Position numbers and translations under genes: made by a program | In this document: piece after piece, positions 14,394 through 22,534 of the stretch | How the letters are laid out: each line of letters begins with the position of its first letter | Numbering within the stretch: position 1 is the stretch's first letter | The notes under the pieces: generated by a model | The model's database searches: none | The model's input: only the letters and a program-made list of their open reading frames with translations | Told to the model about the DNA's origin: nothing | Source: a virus | DNA length: 64,000 nt | Strand: one strand, 5' to 3' | Virus record (IMG/VR): IMGVR_UViG_3300025914_000010 | Span: 1-64,000 of that record

Positions 14394-15269
14394 ATGAGCA
14401 CAGAAGACCCAATCGCCCAACTGAAGAAGTTGCGCGAACCGTTCCTACCAAACCAAATCAGCAAGTTGCCGAAGGGCAACATCACTCTCGACTATGTGGG
14501 GCATGCAGCTCTAACGGATCGGTTGCTTGACGTGGACCCGCTTTGGTCCTGGGAACCGCTTGCCCTTACGCCCGAAGGTCTGCCGCTGCTCGATAGCGAC
14601 GGCGGTCTGTGGATCAAATTAACAGTCTGTGGAATTACGCGCCTGGGCTACGGGGATGCGGCCGCGAAGTCTGGACCGAATGCAATGAAGGAGCGAATCG
14701 GGGACGCGCTTAGAAACGCTGGCATGAGGTTCGGGATAGCGCTCGACCTGTGGCACAAGGGCGAATTGCACGACAACGCAAATGCCGCGAAGCCCCCTGC
14801 GACGCGCACCGTCGTGCGGAACGGCCAGCGCGTCAATACAACGACCGGCGAAATCCATGACGACGAAGCCGTAAAAGCTGCTGCCGCAAAAGAAGCCGCC
14901 GAGCGTGCGGAAGCCGAGAAAGCCGAAAAGAAGCGGCGGCTCGACGAACTCAATCAAGAGTTATCTTCGCGGTTCAAGAAACTCGGCTACGACGGTGATC
15001 CTCAATATCTCGCCAAGGCGCTTTGCAAGAAGGACAAGCTGGTCGTGGTTGACATCAAGAACGCGATGATGCTCACAGACGAGGCGTGGATACACGCTCT
15101 CACGGAAGGCGGCATTAAGCGCCCGGAAGATATGCCGAAGACCAAGGCAAAGATGGTCGAGGAAGCGCCGCCGCTCGAATTGTCAGGCGACGACGATCCA
15201 TTCGCAGACAAGCCGCCCGTAAGCGCCGATGCTAGCGCGCAAACCTTGGCAGCGATCGCCGGACGTTAG
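14394..15269 (+). CDS. Putative single-strand DNA annealing protein (Rad52/Sak-like)
   Basis: ATG with TTGGAGAAA upstream; 291 residues. Residues about 15-125 match the phage pattern of LPKGNITLDYVGHAALTDRL, WSWEP, LTVCGITRLGYGD, IGDALRNAGMRFGIALDLW, which I associate with Rad52-like phage recombinases. A charged Ala/Glu/Lys linker (about 160-190) and an acidic C-terminus follow. It probably anneals ssDNA in recombination or replication next to the initiation protein at 15923. The assignment is from pattern memory and needs a profile search. Confidence 0.55.
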   Translation: MSTEDPIAQLKKLREPFLPNQISKLPKGNITLDYVGHAALTDRLLDVDPLWSWEPLALTPEGLPLLDSDGGLWIKLTVCGITRLGYGDAAAKSGPNAMKERIGDALRNAGMRFGIALDLWHKGELHDNANAAKPPATRTVVRNGQRVNTTTGEIHDDEAVKAAAAKEAAERAEAEKAEKKRRLDELNQELSSRFKKLGYDGDPQYLAKALCKKDKLVVVDIKNAMMLTDEAWIHALTEGGIKRPEDMPKTKAKMVEEAPPLELSGDDDPFADKPPVSADASAQTLAAIAGR

Positions 15270-15276
15270 ACCATTT

Positions 15277-15303
15277 CAGTATGGCTAGGCCAGAGCCATA
15301 CTG
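15277..15303 (+). repeat. 10-bp inverted repeat
   Basis: CAGTATGGCT (15277-15286) and AGCCATACTG (15294-15303) form a perfect stem just after the annealing-protein stop. No T-run follows; it may stabilise the mRNA end or bind a protein. Confidence 0.5.
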
Positions 15304-15332
15304 TACAGACGGATGCACTCGTGGCATTCCGA

Positions 15333-15389
15333 GGGTGGGTGTTCGAAGCGGCTGGCCCCGCAGAGGACACCCGCCCGTTTTCATTTATT
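15333..15389 (+). terminator. Rho-independent terminator
   Basis: GGGTGGGTGT (15333-15342) pairs with ACACCCGCCC (15367-15376) with one G-U, and an inner GCGG/CCGC stem sits in the loop. GTTTTCATTTATT follows. It ends the annealing-protein transcript. Confidence 0.65.
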
Positions 15390-15399
15390 AGGTGACGAT

Positions 15400-15495
15400 T
15401 TGAACCGCAATCAACCTTCTGAATATCGCTCTTACGCTGAATACCTGCGACACCCAAAGTTCCGTGCTGTGCGGGCAATAGTCATGGGCCGCAAT
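15400..15495 (+). pseudogene. N-terminal remnant of an HNH protein
   Basis: From TTG 15400 the frame encodes YRSYAEYLRHPKFRAVRAIV, the usual N-terminal helix of HNH proteins, but the CxxC and HNH parts never follow. The reading frame continues as unrelated sequence to 15693. It abuts the DUF5131 fragment and looks like a recombination scar. Confidence 0.5.
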
Positions 15496-15908
15496 GGAAC
15501 TTCCTTTTCCTCACGAAATTCCCTGCCCGCTATGAAGAGTTTGCCGGTGAACTGCCAGACAACGCGTGGATCGGAACCACGGTTGACCGTCAGTGGGCCG
15601 TGCAGCGGGCAGAGAAGGCGTTCAAGAAGGTTATGGATGCAGGACACCAGGGCGTGCGCTGGCTGTCCTGCGAGCCGATGTTGGAGCGGTTGACCTTCGA
15701 GTCGCTCGACATGTTCAATTGGGTTGTGGTTGGCGGTGCGAGTCGAAGCACTCAAACACCGGAATTCAAGCCGCCGATCGAGTGGGCGTTCCATCTGTGG
15801 CAGCAGGCTCGCACGGCTAATGCCGCCTTTTACATGAAGACCAATCTTGGCGTGGATCACGGTTGCCGCATTCGAGAATATCCGTGGGAAACAGGCTCAG
15901 ACCTGTAG
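15441..15908 (+). pseudogene. 5'-truncated DUF5131 gene
   Basis: The frame ending at 15908 encodes NFLFLTKFPARYEEF, DNAWIGTTVD, RWLSCEPMLERL, FNWVVVGGAS and AFYMKTNLG, the C-terminal half of a DUF5131 protein. Homology begins abruptly near 15495, and the first usable start is a GTG at 15600, well inside the domain. The Cys-rich N-terminal half is missing. Compare the intact relative at 12137-13138. Confidence 0.65.
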
Positions 15909-15922
15909 CATAAGGACCGGGC

Positions 15923-16906
15923 ATGGCGCGAATCCGTTCTATCAAGCCGGAGTATTGGAGTGACGCAACGATTGCGACATTCGATTACTTCACACGGCTG
16001 TTCTACATCGCTCTTTGGAACTTCGCTGATGACGAAGGCAGAGGCCGCGCATTATGCAAAGAACTTGCGGGGTTCGCGTTTCCGCTAGACGACGACCTGC
16101 CGAACTCGGAAGTCGAGCGGGCGCTTCAAACCATAGCCGCGTCTGGCAGGATTATGCTTTACGAAAGCTCGGGCGTTCGCCATTTTCAGATCATGAAGTG
16201 GGCAGATCATCAGAAGGTAGACCGGGCTTCGAAATCGCGTTTACCTGAGCCGCCAACAGACTATCGTGGAAAGTCTCGCGAGACTATCGTCGATAGTCTC
16301 ACCGAACTATCTTGCAGTTCCGACCCTAGGAGTTTGGAATCTGGAGTTAGGAATTTGGAATCTGGAGGTGGGAGTGAGGAGCGCGTGGACGCGCCCGCTC
16401 ACGCCCCAAGTTTCAATGACATCGAGACAGATTTGATACCGGCAGGAGCAACGCAGATTCCGAGAGGCGATCCTGGGGAACTGATTCGCGCAGCCTCTTC
16501 CCTGCTAGGCCGGGCCACAAATCTGAACTCGAATGAACGGGCCGAATGGCGAAAGCTCGCCTTAGTGCTGCTTGAGCACTACACCGTTGCGCAAATCCTG
16601 GCGGTCTTGAGGGCTGGCATTCTGCGGAAGTCGGAATGCAAGCAAAAGTACCTCTTCAGGTATCTCAAGGACGACGTGCCGGATTTCTACACGACGCCCG
16701 ATGTTGCGTCGGCGCGGCAGGCTCAAAGCGCTGATGACGCTGTACGCGCCGAGCAGGAGGCGCAAGAGCGTGCGGATGCCGAACGGGAGCGAATTGCCAA
16801 ATCCGAGGCCGAACTTGAAGAGCGCCGCAGAAAAGCGAAAGCCGCTGTTGTGCCGCCGCCGCCGCTGGCAGAAAGCGAGAAGCCATGTCTGCTGCAATCG
16901 CTGTAA
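15923..16906 (+). CDS. Replication-initiation-like protein
   Basis: ATG with AAGGA 6 nt upstream; 327 residues. The start RIRSIKPEYWSDATI, RLFYIALWNFADDEGRGR is the winged-helix pattern of phage replisome organisers. A linker with a short tandem repeat (LESGVRNLESGG, about 137-148) leads to a second helical domain (about 185-255), then a Glu/Arg coiled coil. It probably recruits host helicase to the phage origin. The origin may lie in the linker DNA, as in lambda O, but no clear iterons are seen. Confidence 0.7.
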   Translation: MARIRSIKPEYWSDATIATFDYFTRLFYIALWNFADDEGRGRALCKELAGFAFPLDDDLPNSEVERALQTIAASGRIMLYESSGVRHFQIMKWADHQKVDRASKSRLPEPPTDYRGKSRETIVDSLTELSCSSDPRSLESGVRNLESGGGSEERVDAPAHAPSFNDIETDLIPAGATQIPRGDPGELIRAASSLLGRATNLNSNERAEWRKLALVLLEHYTVAQILAVLRAGILRKSECKQKYLFRYLKDDVPDFYTTPDVASARQAQSADDAVRAEQEAQERADAERERIAKSEAELEERRRKAKAAVVPPPPLAESEKPCLLQSL

Positions 16907-17517
16907 AATCCCGATTGCCACGACCGAGGAACTTCGAATCGGACGTACGCGCCGCCGAGAGACTGAAAGAAACCAACCAGCGTATGCCGCCGCGCTTATG
17001 GGCTGCGTGGATCGGAAAATTGGCGGGACTCCAGGTCAATCATCCGTGCTACACGGCAAGCGGGGAATGCGTCGGGTTTGGAACGGACATCGGTGACGAT
17101 CCGAGATTGCGCGTCGTTTCGTACCAGCGACCTTCTGAAATCACCATTGCCATTCACCGTCTGATAGGCACGCCGACCGAGATATGGACGCTAAAAGAAC
17201 TCTCGGATATGGTCATGTGGCTGGACACGCAGGAGCAACGGAATTACTGCTACGAGGCGGTTGGGATGCTGGCAAGGGACGATGAGCACGAACCTCCCGG
17301 CCGCATGGTCATTCAGAAAGTCATCGGGCAGCTCGCTGTCAAGCAGACCATGCTCGACATCAACAGCGAACCGGCCAGACAGCACAGAGAGCAGATTCGC
17401 CAGTCGCCGCTACTCACGGAACCTGCCGAGAAGTTCTCTGCGGCACTTGAGCAATTAGCCAAGAACCCGCCGCACGACATCGTTAACAGCTTCTTCAACG
17501 AAGAGAGCGCTGCGTAA
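16885..17517 (+). CDS. Hypothetical protein, replication neighbour
   Basis: ATG inside the end of the replication gene; 210 residues. Mostly helical, with IHRLIGTPTEIWTLKELSDM in the middle. Phage initiators are often followed by helicase loaders, but no Walker motif is present. Function is unknown. Confidence 0.65.
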   Translation: MSAAIAVKSRLPRPRNFESDVRAAERLKETNQRMPPRLWAAWIGKLAGLQVNHPCYTASGECVGFGTDIGDDPRLRVVSYQRPSEITIAIHRLIGTPTEIWTLKELSDMVMWLDTQEQRNYCYEAVGMLARDDEHEPPGRMVIQKVIGQLAVKQTMLDINSEPARQHREQIRQSPLLTEPAEKFSAALEQLAKNPPHDIVNSFFNEESAA

Positions 17518-17541
17518 ATTCGCATGAAATGAGGAGATGTG

Positions 17542-17811
17542 ATGGCTGACCAAACTTTCGAGGTAAGCGGAACCGTGACAGAGCACTTAACCGCCGAGAA
17601 CGCACCGGATGTGAAGACAGAACGGCAGGCGGCGGCATGGTTCCGAGCAACGCGCGGTAAGTGGCCGGATTGGGTGAACGGCGCTCGCGTCGTCGGATAT
17701 TGCGTGCAGAGCGGGGAATCGGTTTTTGATGACGATCAGTATGACAGCGACTACGAAGATGGCATTCTCATTCTGACCAAAAAGAACCCCGAACACGACG
17801 AGCAGCCGTAA
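17542..17811 (+). CDS. Hypothetical acidic protein
   Basis: ATG at 17542 with GAGGAG upstream (a GTG at 17539 is possible); 89 residues. A run of Asp/Tyr (FDDDQYDSDYED) near residue 63 gives a highly acidic surface, which may mimic DNA. A 100-bp spacer with no gene follows. Confidence 0.65.
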   Translation: MADQTFEVSGTVTEHLTAENAPDVKTERQAAAWFRATRGKWPDWVNGARVVGYCVQSGESVFDDDQYDSDYEDGILILTKKNPEHDEQP

Positions 17812-17910
17812 ACCCACCACCGCCACCCACCCCCAGTGCCGCCGCGAGCGAGGCGGGATGGGATGGGACGGGGGTTGCGAGGCGGGGAAAGGAGAGAGAG
17901 GCGGTGAGGA

Positions 17911-18159
17911 ATGAGTGATCCGTTTACGAGAATTGCAGACTACGCGATCAACGCCGAGAAGCAGATCGCCGCGCTCACGGACGCGCTGGCCGGTATGGTG
18001 CGCCTGTTTTCGTGCGACGACGATGGCGCGGTCTATGCTGTCCATCCAGAGGATATGCAGGCAGTTCGGCTGCTTGCAGACGCAGGCTTGATCGAAATCG
18101 AACGCAACGCCGAGCACGTCGTGGAGGGCTTCTGGAAGGGACCGGCAGATGCCCGCTGA
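17911..18159 (+). CDS. Hypothetical protein
   Basis: ATG with GGTGAGG upstream; 82 residues, helical at the N-terminus. No motif. It overlaps the next gene by 11 bp. Confidence 0.6.
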   Translation: MSDPFTRIADYAINAEKQIAALTDALAGMVRLFSCDDDGAVYAVHPEDMQAVRLLADAGLIEIERNAEHVVEGFWKGPADAR

Positions 18160-18409
18160 TCTCGACGCTTTGCAGATGGCAACCAACCGCGCCCTCAACG
18201 TCGCACGCGACCACGCGGCCCGTCGCTGGCCGGTCAACTGGAACCGCGTCTGCTGCATCGATGCGCGCGAGTGGCGCAACCAGAGCGGGGATACGGGGCT
18301 AACGGTGATCGTCGCTTACGCCGCGCCAGGGTGTGCCGCGCTATCCGAGTTTGTGGCGGGGCAGTTGAAGAATGATTTTGGGGATGTGGAAGTGGTGACG
18401 GAGTGGTGA
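18149..18409 (+). CDS. Hypothetical protein
   Basis: 86 residues, an alpha/beta product with ALNVARDHAARRWP and a LTVIVAYAAPGC strand. No family recognised. Its stop overlaps the next GTG. Confidence 0.6.
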   Translation: MPADLDALQMATNRALNVARDHAARRWPVNWNRVCCIDAREWRNQSGDTGLTVIVAYAAPGCAALSEFVAGQLKNDFGDVEVVTEW

Positions 18410-18813
18410 GCACGATGACAAAAGACGAATTCCTGGCACGCGCCGAAAACGCTTGGAACATGGGGCTGATTACCCCGGAGCGCATGGACCTGATGAACCA
18501 ATGGCTAGAAGTCGTTATGCGGGAAGGTCACAGTCGCGTGGCCGATCAGCGCGGCGGACAGGAGCAGTGGCGGTACGTCAAAGGCTTCTGGGACGGCGAG
18601 ATGCAGCGGCTGAACCGCAGGACCGACGAGACGTTCGGGGCGTCGGGTGCTACCTTCACGCTCGCCAATGACAGCGACGGGTACGCGCTCATCGAACTCG
18701 CCGCCGTGCTGTCTCATCCGTGTCAGGCTTGTGCGGCTTCGCGGAACGCTTGGCACACGAGGCGAGCTTTTTGCAACCACAAGAAGGCGGCAGAACCATG
18801 CCAGTCTACATGA
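18406..18813 (+). CDS. Hypothetical protein
   Basis: GTG at 18406 (GTGA overlap) is chosen; ATG 18415 is the alternative. 135 residues. The C-terminus holds CQACAASRNAWHTRRAFCNH, a possible zinc site. The last bases overlap the repeated leader that starts at 18798. Confidence 0.6.
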   Translation: MSTMTKDEFLARAENAWNMGLITPERMDLMNQWLEVVMREGHSRVADQRGGQEQWRYVKGFWDGEMQRLNRRTDETFGASGATFTLANDSDGYALIELAAVLSHPCQACAASRNAWHTRRAFCNHKKAAEPCQST

Positions 18814-18853
18814 ACGCGCGCGACGCGGCGAAACTGCAAGGAGGCTCGGAAGT
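18798..18853 (+). repeat. 56-bp direct repeat, copy 1
   Basis: Positions 18798-18853 match 19310-19365 with one mismatch. Both begin at an ATG and include GCAAGGAGG. The unit can encode MPVYMNARDAAKLQGG. Confidence 0.9.
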
Positions 18854-18935
18854 AGCCCGGTCCCGGCAGGAATGTGCAGGCAAAACCCGTAGGCGGTTCT
18901 CCGCTTATGATTTTCCAATGAAAACGAGGATTTGA
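18798..18935 (+). CDS. Small protein starting in the repeated leader
   Basis: 45 residues from ATG 18798. The first 16 residues are encoded by the direct repeat and are shared with the frame entering the ASCH gene at 19310. The rest is basic (RSRQECAGKTRRRF). It may be a leader peptide or a remnant created by duplication. Confidence 0.4.
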   Translation: MPVYMNARDAAKLQGGSEVARSRQECAGKTRRRFSAYDFPMKTRI

Positions 18936-18938
18936 AGC

Positions 18939-19103
18939 ATGGCACGAACAGCGATGACAGCAGAGAAGAAGGCTGCGCTCGTGGAAGCGCGAGCGCAGAC
19001 GATTGAGCAGAACGGCGACCTCTACGATATCGCCTGGAAATTTACAAATGGTGAGTGCTACGTGATCCGGCGCGACGGCGCCCCACGCGGAGGGGAGGAA
19101 TGA
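18939..19103 (+). CDS. Small hypothetical protein
   Basis: ATG with GAGGA 9 nt upstream; 54 residues ending in an ATGA overlap. A basic helical start precedes LYDIAWKFTNGECYVIRR. Function is unknown. Confidence 0.6.
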   Translation: MARTAMTAEKKAALVEARAQTIEQNGDLYDIAWKFTNGECYVIRRDGAPRGGEE

Positions 19104-19309
19104 ACGACGGGCCAAAATACAAACTCTTCTTTTGGGATGACGTGCTCGAAAATTACGGCACCGGTGTTATGTTCGCGATTGCCCGCGACCTGCAAGAAGC
19201 GAAGCAACTCATTCTCGCTCACATGCCTTGTGTTCCTGAGCACGAATTCGAGAAGGAATGCCAAATCATCGAAGGACCGTTCGGGTTCGCGATGTACGGG
19301 AGCGATTAG
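19100..19309 (+). CDS. Small hypothetical protein
   Basis: ATGA overlap; GGGAGG upstream; 69 residues. An alpha/beta pattern (KYKLFFWDDVLENYGTGVMF) with no recognised family. It lies within the segment bounded by the two 56-bp repeats. Confidence 0.65.
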   Translation: MNDGPKYKLFFWDDVLENYGTGVMFAIARDLQEAKQLILAHMPCVPEHEFEKECQIIEGPFGFAMYGSD

Positions 19310-19365
19310 ATGCCAGTCTACATGAACGCGCGCGACGCGGCGAAACTGCAAGGAGGCCCGGAAGT
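19310..19365 (+). repeat. 56-bp direct repeat, copy 2
   Basis: Second copy of the 18798-18853 unit. It sits directly before the ASCH gene and supplies AAGGAGG as its ribosome-binding region. The 512 bp from copy to copy could be lost or gained by recombination. Confidence 0.9.
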
Positions 19366-19369
19366 CACG

Positions 19370-19813
19370 ATGAAAGCTATCAGTTTATGGCAACCGTGGG
19401 CGTCCCTGGTTGGACGCGGCAAGATGCATGAAACGCGTTCGTGGCCGACTGCCTACCGAGGCCCTATTGCCATTCACGCAGCGAAGCACTTCACGCAGGA
19501 TGAACGAGACGTTTACTGCAGTGAACCGTTCAGGTCTGCTCTAAAAGAATTTTGGTTTTTCGACCAGGAGTTACCGCGTGGCGCGATTGTCGCTATTGCA
19601 AATTTAGTCGCGTGCAAACCCACGCGCGGGGCAAAAAATGAATTTGGCTCGGGACCGAAATACGCTGATTGGGTCCACATGATTTCAAAGGAAGATCGAG
19701 CGTTCGGCGACTTTACGCCAGGTCGATTCGGATGGCAGTTCGCAGACATTCGGATACTGCCACAGCCTATCCCGTACCGAGGCGCACAGGGATTGTTTGA
19801 AGTGCAACTTTGA
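19370..19813 (+). CDS. ASCH-domain protein
   Basis: 147 residues from ATG 19370; an upstream in-frame ATG at 19310 would add the repeat-coded peptide. MKAISLWQPWASLV at the start, KMHETRSWPT, YRGPIAIHAAK and a C-terminal GRFGWQF mark the ASCH fold, which is implicated in RNA or modified-nucleotide binding. It ends in EVQL, immediately followed by the TTTGAGATCAAA motif of the next cassette. Confidence 0.75.
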   Translation: MKAISLWQPWASLVGRGKMHETRSWPTAYRGPIAIHAAKHFTQDERDVYCSEPFRSALKEFWFFDQELPRGAIVAIANLVACKPTRGAKNEFGSGPKYADWVHMISKEDRAFGDFTPGRFGWQFADIRILPQPIPYRGAQGLFEVQL

Positions 19814-19925
19814 GATCAAAAAGCAGACGAATGGCGAGCAATTCCGGGTATAATTTAGGTGTATGCAGAGGCGGTTTGGCGACCCCTCTGCGTGGACATC
19901 TACCTTCTCGTGAAAGGCGATTATC
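19809..19925 (+). promoter_or_regulatory. Homing cassette leader: motif, promoter and hairpins
   Basis: TTTGAGATCAAA (19809-19820) overlaps the previous stop codon. GGTATAAT follows (TATAAT 19849-19854). The leader forms GCAGAGG (19865-19871) with CCTCTGC (19885-19891), and a short CCTT/AAGG pairing can cover the GAAAGG ribosome-binding site. Confidence 0.6.
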
Positions 19926-20975
19926 ATGCGTAAGTATACCCCTGAAGCCCCGACTCCGTGTTTTGGTTCATTCACTCCTTCGTCTGTTTACACCGAGTTC
20001 CGCAAGGTTCCATACACTCCTGAGCAAGATGAAATTCTGCGCCGCATGTACCTTACCCATTCTCACTTAGAGATCGGGATGCTTATTGGTCGTGTCGAGA
20101 AATCGGTTCGCAATAGGTGTTGGGTGCTGGGACTTCGCAAGCGCAATGGCCCCTGGACAGAAGCGGAATACGAGCAGGTTCGGCAGTGGTACGCAGATCA
20201 CGAAAGCGGCAAAGGTTTCTTTTTAGACGAGCTGAGTAGAATTATGCATCGTAGTAAATGCGATATTTGCGATAAAGCGGCCGCAATGGGGCTGACACGC
20301 AAGAAACGTTTCTACGGGCATAAAGAACCGCGCAAGCCAATGTTTGCAACAGAACCTGAACGTATTGCATTCCGTGCTGCTCAAATGAGACAGTGGTACT
20401 CTCTGAACAAACACCCGCGCGGATATCGCGGACACAAACATTCCGCTGACACCCGCGCCAAGATTTCCGCCCGAAGCATAGCGGCAGCGGCCAAGAAAAC
20501 GCCTGAACAGAGGAGCGAAATCAACATGCGATCTGTCCAAACCAAAATTGCAAAATATGGCACTGCGGGGCCGACCATGCTTTCAAGCAATGCCTACAGC
20601 CGCACCAAAAGCGGAAAGCGTGCCGATCTTGGCGGGCAGTTCTTTCGTTCGCGATGGGAAGCCAATTACGCTCGCTACTTGCGGATGCTGGTTGAAAAAG
20701 GGCAGATCAAGTCATGGGAATTCGAGCCTAAGACATTCGTATTTGTCGGCGTTACTCGCGGCCAACTGACCTACACTCCGGACTTTCGCATCACAGAAAA
20801 TGACGGATCGCAAGTTTGGCACGAAGTCAAAGGATGGATGGACGCCAAGAGCAAAGCCAAGTTGAAGCGGTTCGCTAAGTTCTTCCCCGAAGAAAAACTC
20901 ATTGTAATAGCACAGCCGGAATACAAGGCCATAGCGCAATACGCTCGTCTGATCGAAGGTTGGGAAGATGAATAA
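19926..20975 (+). CDS. Free-standing homing endonuclease, PD-(D/E)XK type
   Basis: 349 residues. Two HTH/SANT-like modules (about 30-75 and 80-135), a NUMOD3-like GYRGHKHSADTRAKISARS (about 160-180) and a C-terminal nuclease. The nuclease has FRSRWEANYARYL, YTPDFRI and WHEVKGWMDAKSK, i.e. E...D...ExK residues of a PD-(D/E)XK enzyme. This architecture suits phage homing endonucleases. It carries its own promoter and overlaps the start of the next gene by 8 bp. Confidence 0.75.
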   Translation: MRKYTPEAPTPCFGSFTPSSVYTEFRKVPYTPEQDEILRRMYLTHSHLEIGMLIGRVEKSVRNRCWVLGLRKRNGPWTEAEYEQVRQWYADHESGKGFFLDELSRIMHRSKCDICDKAAAMGLTRKKRFYGHKEPRKPMFATEPERIAFRAAQMRQWYSLNKHPRGYRGHKHSADTRAKISARSIAAAAKKTPEQRSEINMRSVQTKIAKYGTAGPTMLSSNAYSRTKSGKRADLGGQFFRSRWEANYARYLRMLVEKGQIKSWEFEPKTFVFVGVTRGQLTYTPDFRITENDGSQVWHEVKGWMDAKSKAKLKRFAKFFPEEKLIVIAQPEYKAIAQYARLIEGWEDE

Positions 20976-21108
20976 TGCCCTGGTAGAGATGAAGATACTG
21001 ATCGACGACAGCCGCAAGCACGTCACTGCTTACACTGCGTCGATTGTCGGGCGCGAAGTCGAAAAGGATCGCGCTTGTGTTGTCGTGCTGATTGAGGAGG
21101 ATATATGA
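20968..21108 (+). CDS. Small hypothetical protein
   Basis: ATG inside the end of the homing gene; 46 residues, ending in an ATGA overlap. Strand-rich (YTASIVGREV, ACVVVLIEED). The neighbouring overlap supports it. Confidence 0.5.
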   Translation: MNNALVEMKILIDDSRKHVTAYTASIVGREVEKDRACVVVLIEEDI

Positions 21109-21335
21109 GCAAGTTCATCATCCGCCCCGACAGTCACGGCCACGTAGACGACGTAGTTATCACATGCGACAGTTTTCGCATGGAACGCATGGACAAAGGC
21201 TCGTGGTGCATTGCCGTCTATCGCGGTGAAGAGCGGGTCTGCTTCAGCCTTACGAGCAGCAAGGGGAGCATTCGGGCGATCGTGACGGAGGATGATTTTG
21301 ACTGCGTGGATGATACGCCGAAGAAGGCGAAGTGA
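21105..21335 (+). CDS. Hypothetical protein
   Basis: ATGA overlap with GAGGAGG upstream; 76 residues, predicted beta-rich (FRMERMDKGSWCIAVYRG). No known family. Confidence 0.65.
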   Translation: MSKFIIRPDSHGHVDDVVITCDSFRMERMDKGSWCIAVYRGEERVCFSLTSSKGSIRAIVTEDDFDCVDDTPKKAK

Positions 21336-21454
21336 CCGCCGCTCCCGGCCCACCCCGCCAAGTGACCTGCCACAAGTGCGGCAGGATTGACGTGAACCAC
21401 GAGTGGGACGGGCAGACGGTTGAGGAGGGAGGAACGGGCGATGGCGAAGGTTAG
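21332..21454 (+). CDS. Very small CxxC protein
   Basis: GTGA overlap; 40 residues with CHKCGRID, half of a zinc ribbon. It could dimerise round a metal. Small size limits certainty. Confidence 0.45.
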   Translation: MTAAPGPPRQVTCHKCGRIDVNHEWDGQTVEEGGTGDGEG

Positions 21455-21647
21455 CCCCAAATTCGTAAACTGCTTATCTTGTATCGTCGAAATTATAGAC
21501 GATGCGAACAAACCGCGCAGGATACGGGAATACAAGGTTCGGCGGGAAGCGTTCTTGGCCGACCTGTCCCCGTCCGAACGCCGCGCCGTCGCTAAGATCG
21601 AAGTGGCGATTGCTGAACTGAGCGAGGAAGCAGACGATGGACGCTAA
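21441..21647 (+). CDS. Hypothetical protein
   Basis: ATG with GGAGGGAGG upstream; 68 residues. CLSCIVEIID then a charged helix (SPSERRAVAKIEVAIAELSE). Function is unknown. Confidence 0.6.
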   Translation: MAKVSPKFVNCLSCIVEIIDDANKPRRIREYKVRREAFLADLSPSERRAVAKIEVAIAELSEEADDGR

Positions 21648-21873
21648 AAAAGCGACGGGAGTACGGCTAGTATCCGTGCTGCTGGTCGTCCTGCTCGGGT
21701 TCAACCTTGTCTTAGGGTATCAGTCAGAGCAGCGCCGGATAAACCGGCAACTCATCGCCCTGGCCGCCGGCCAGGACGCTCTCATCAACCAGTGCGACCG
21801 TATCCAGGCGGAACTGCGGAGGCATGAGGCGGTTGCCGGGAAAAAGAGGGCGGCAGAAGATGGCGGACGCTAA
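21637..21873 (+). CDS. Membrane-anchored small protein
   Basis: 78 residues. One N-terminal membrane helix (VRLVSVLLVVLLGFNLVLG, about 9-27) followed by a soluble helix with heptad spacing. Either an uncleaved anchor or a signal peptide. It resembles phage inner-membrane accessory proteins. Confidence 0.6.
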   Translation: MDAKKATGVRLVSVLLVVLLGFNLVLGYQSEQRRINRQLIALAAGQDALINQCDRIQAELRRHEAVAGKKRAAEDGGR

Positions 21874-22534
21874 GAGGGTGCTGAAGTGGCTCAAGAGGGC
21901 CGAAGAGCGACGTTGGTACGGCGATGGTTATGATCGCCCGTGCTGCGGGTTTCATTATCGATTGGGGCAAGATGTGACGCATTCACCCACGTGCGAACTC
22001 GGCGCCTTAATCGCCGAATATGAGCACGAAGCTGCGACTACCGGCTGGCAATCCACCGTCGGCATGTTCACGGGTGACACCGCAATGATGGAGATTTCCG
22101 AGGCGACGCGGAAGGTCCGGGAGGATCATTGGGTAGATGGTTCGGGCGGATGGAGGCCGGGATCGGAGCTGGCGCGACCTCCCGCCGCTGCCGCCGACCG
22201 GGAAGGAGCCGAAGCCGTGAGCAACAAGCCAACATGGTTCCAGAAGCAACTCGACGCCGCCAGCGCACGCGCCGACAAACTGCCCGATTGGGCGAAGAAG
22301 GAGGCGGGGCTGCCGGTAACGGAGCCAATCGACCTCGCCGTTGAGTGCGGGCGGCTACGGAAGGGCATCGACCGGATCGCGCGAAAATGCGAGCACTCAC
22401 ATCATCCTGGCGTCCACGTGACGGGAGCGGAGCTGCGAGCGTTGATTGCCGAGCCGGAAATGCCGGTGGCTGTCCGGGCGGCGATGGAGGCGGAAGCGGA
22501 AGCGAAGGAGGAGGGCGGTGAAACTGAAACCTGA
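21860..22534 (+). CDS. Hypothetical protein
   Basis: ATG at 21860 (AGAAG upstream); 224 residues. The N-terminus has CCGFHYRLGQDVTHSPTCEL, a pattern frequent in phage proteins that probably bind zinc. The rest is helical, acidic at the end. No catalytic motif is seen. Confidence 0.6.
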   Translation: MADAKRVLKWLKRAEERRWYGDGYDRPCCGFHYRLGQDVTHSPTCELGALIAEYEHEAATTGWQSTVGMFTGDTAMMEISEATRKVREDHWVDGSGGWRPGSELARPPAAAADREGAEAVSNKPTWFQKQLDAASARADKLPDWAKKEAGLPVTEPIDLAVECGRLRKGIDRIARKCEHSHHPGVHVTGAELRALIAEPEMPVAVRAAMEAEAEAKEEGGETET

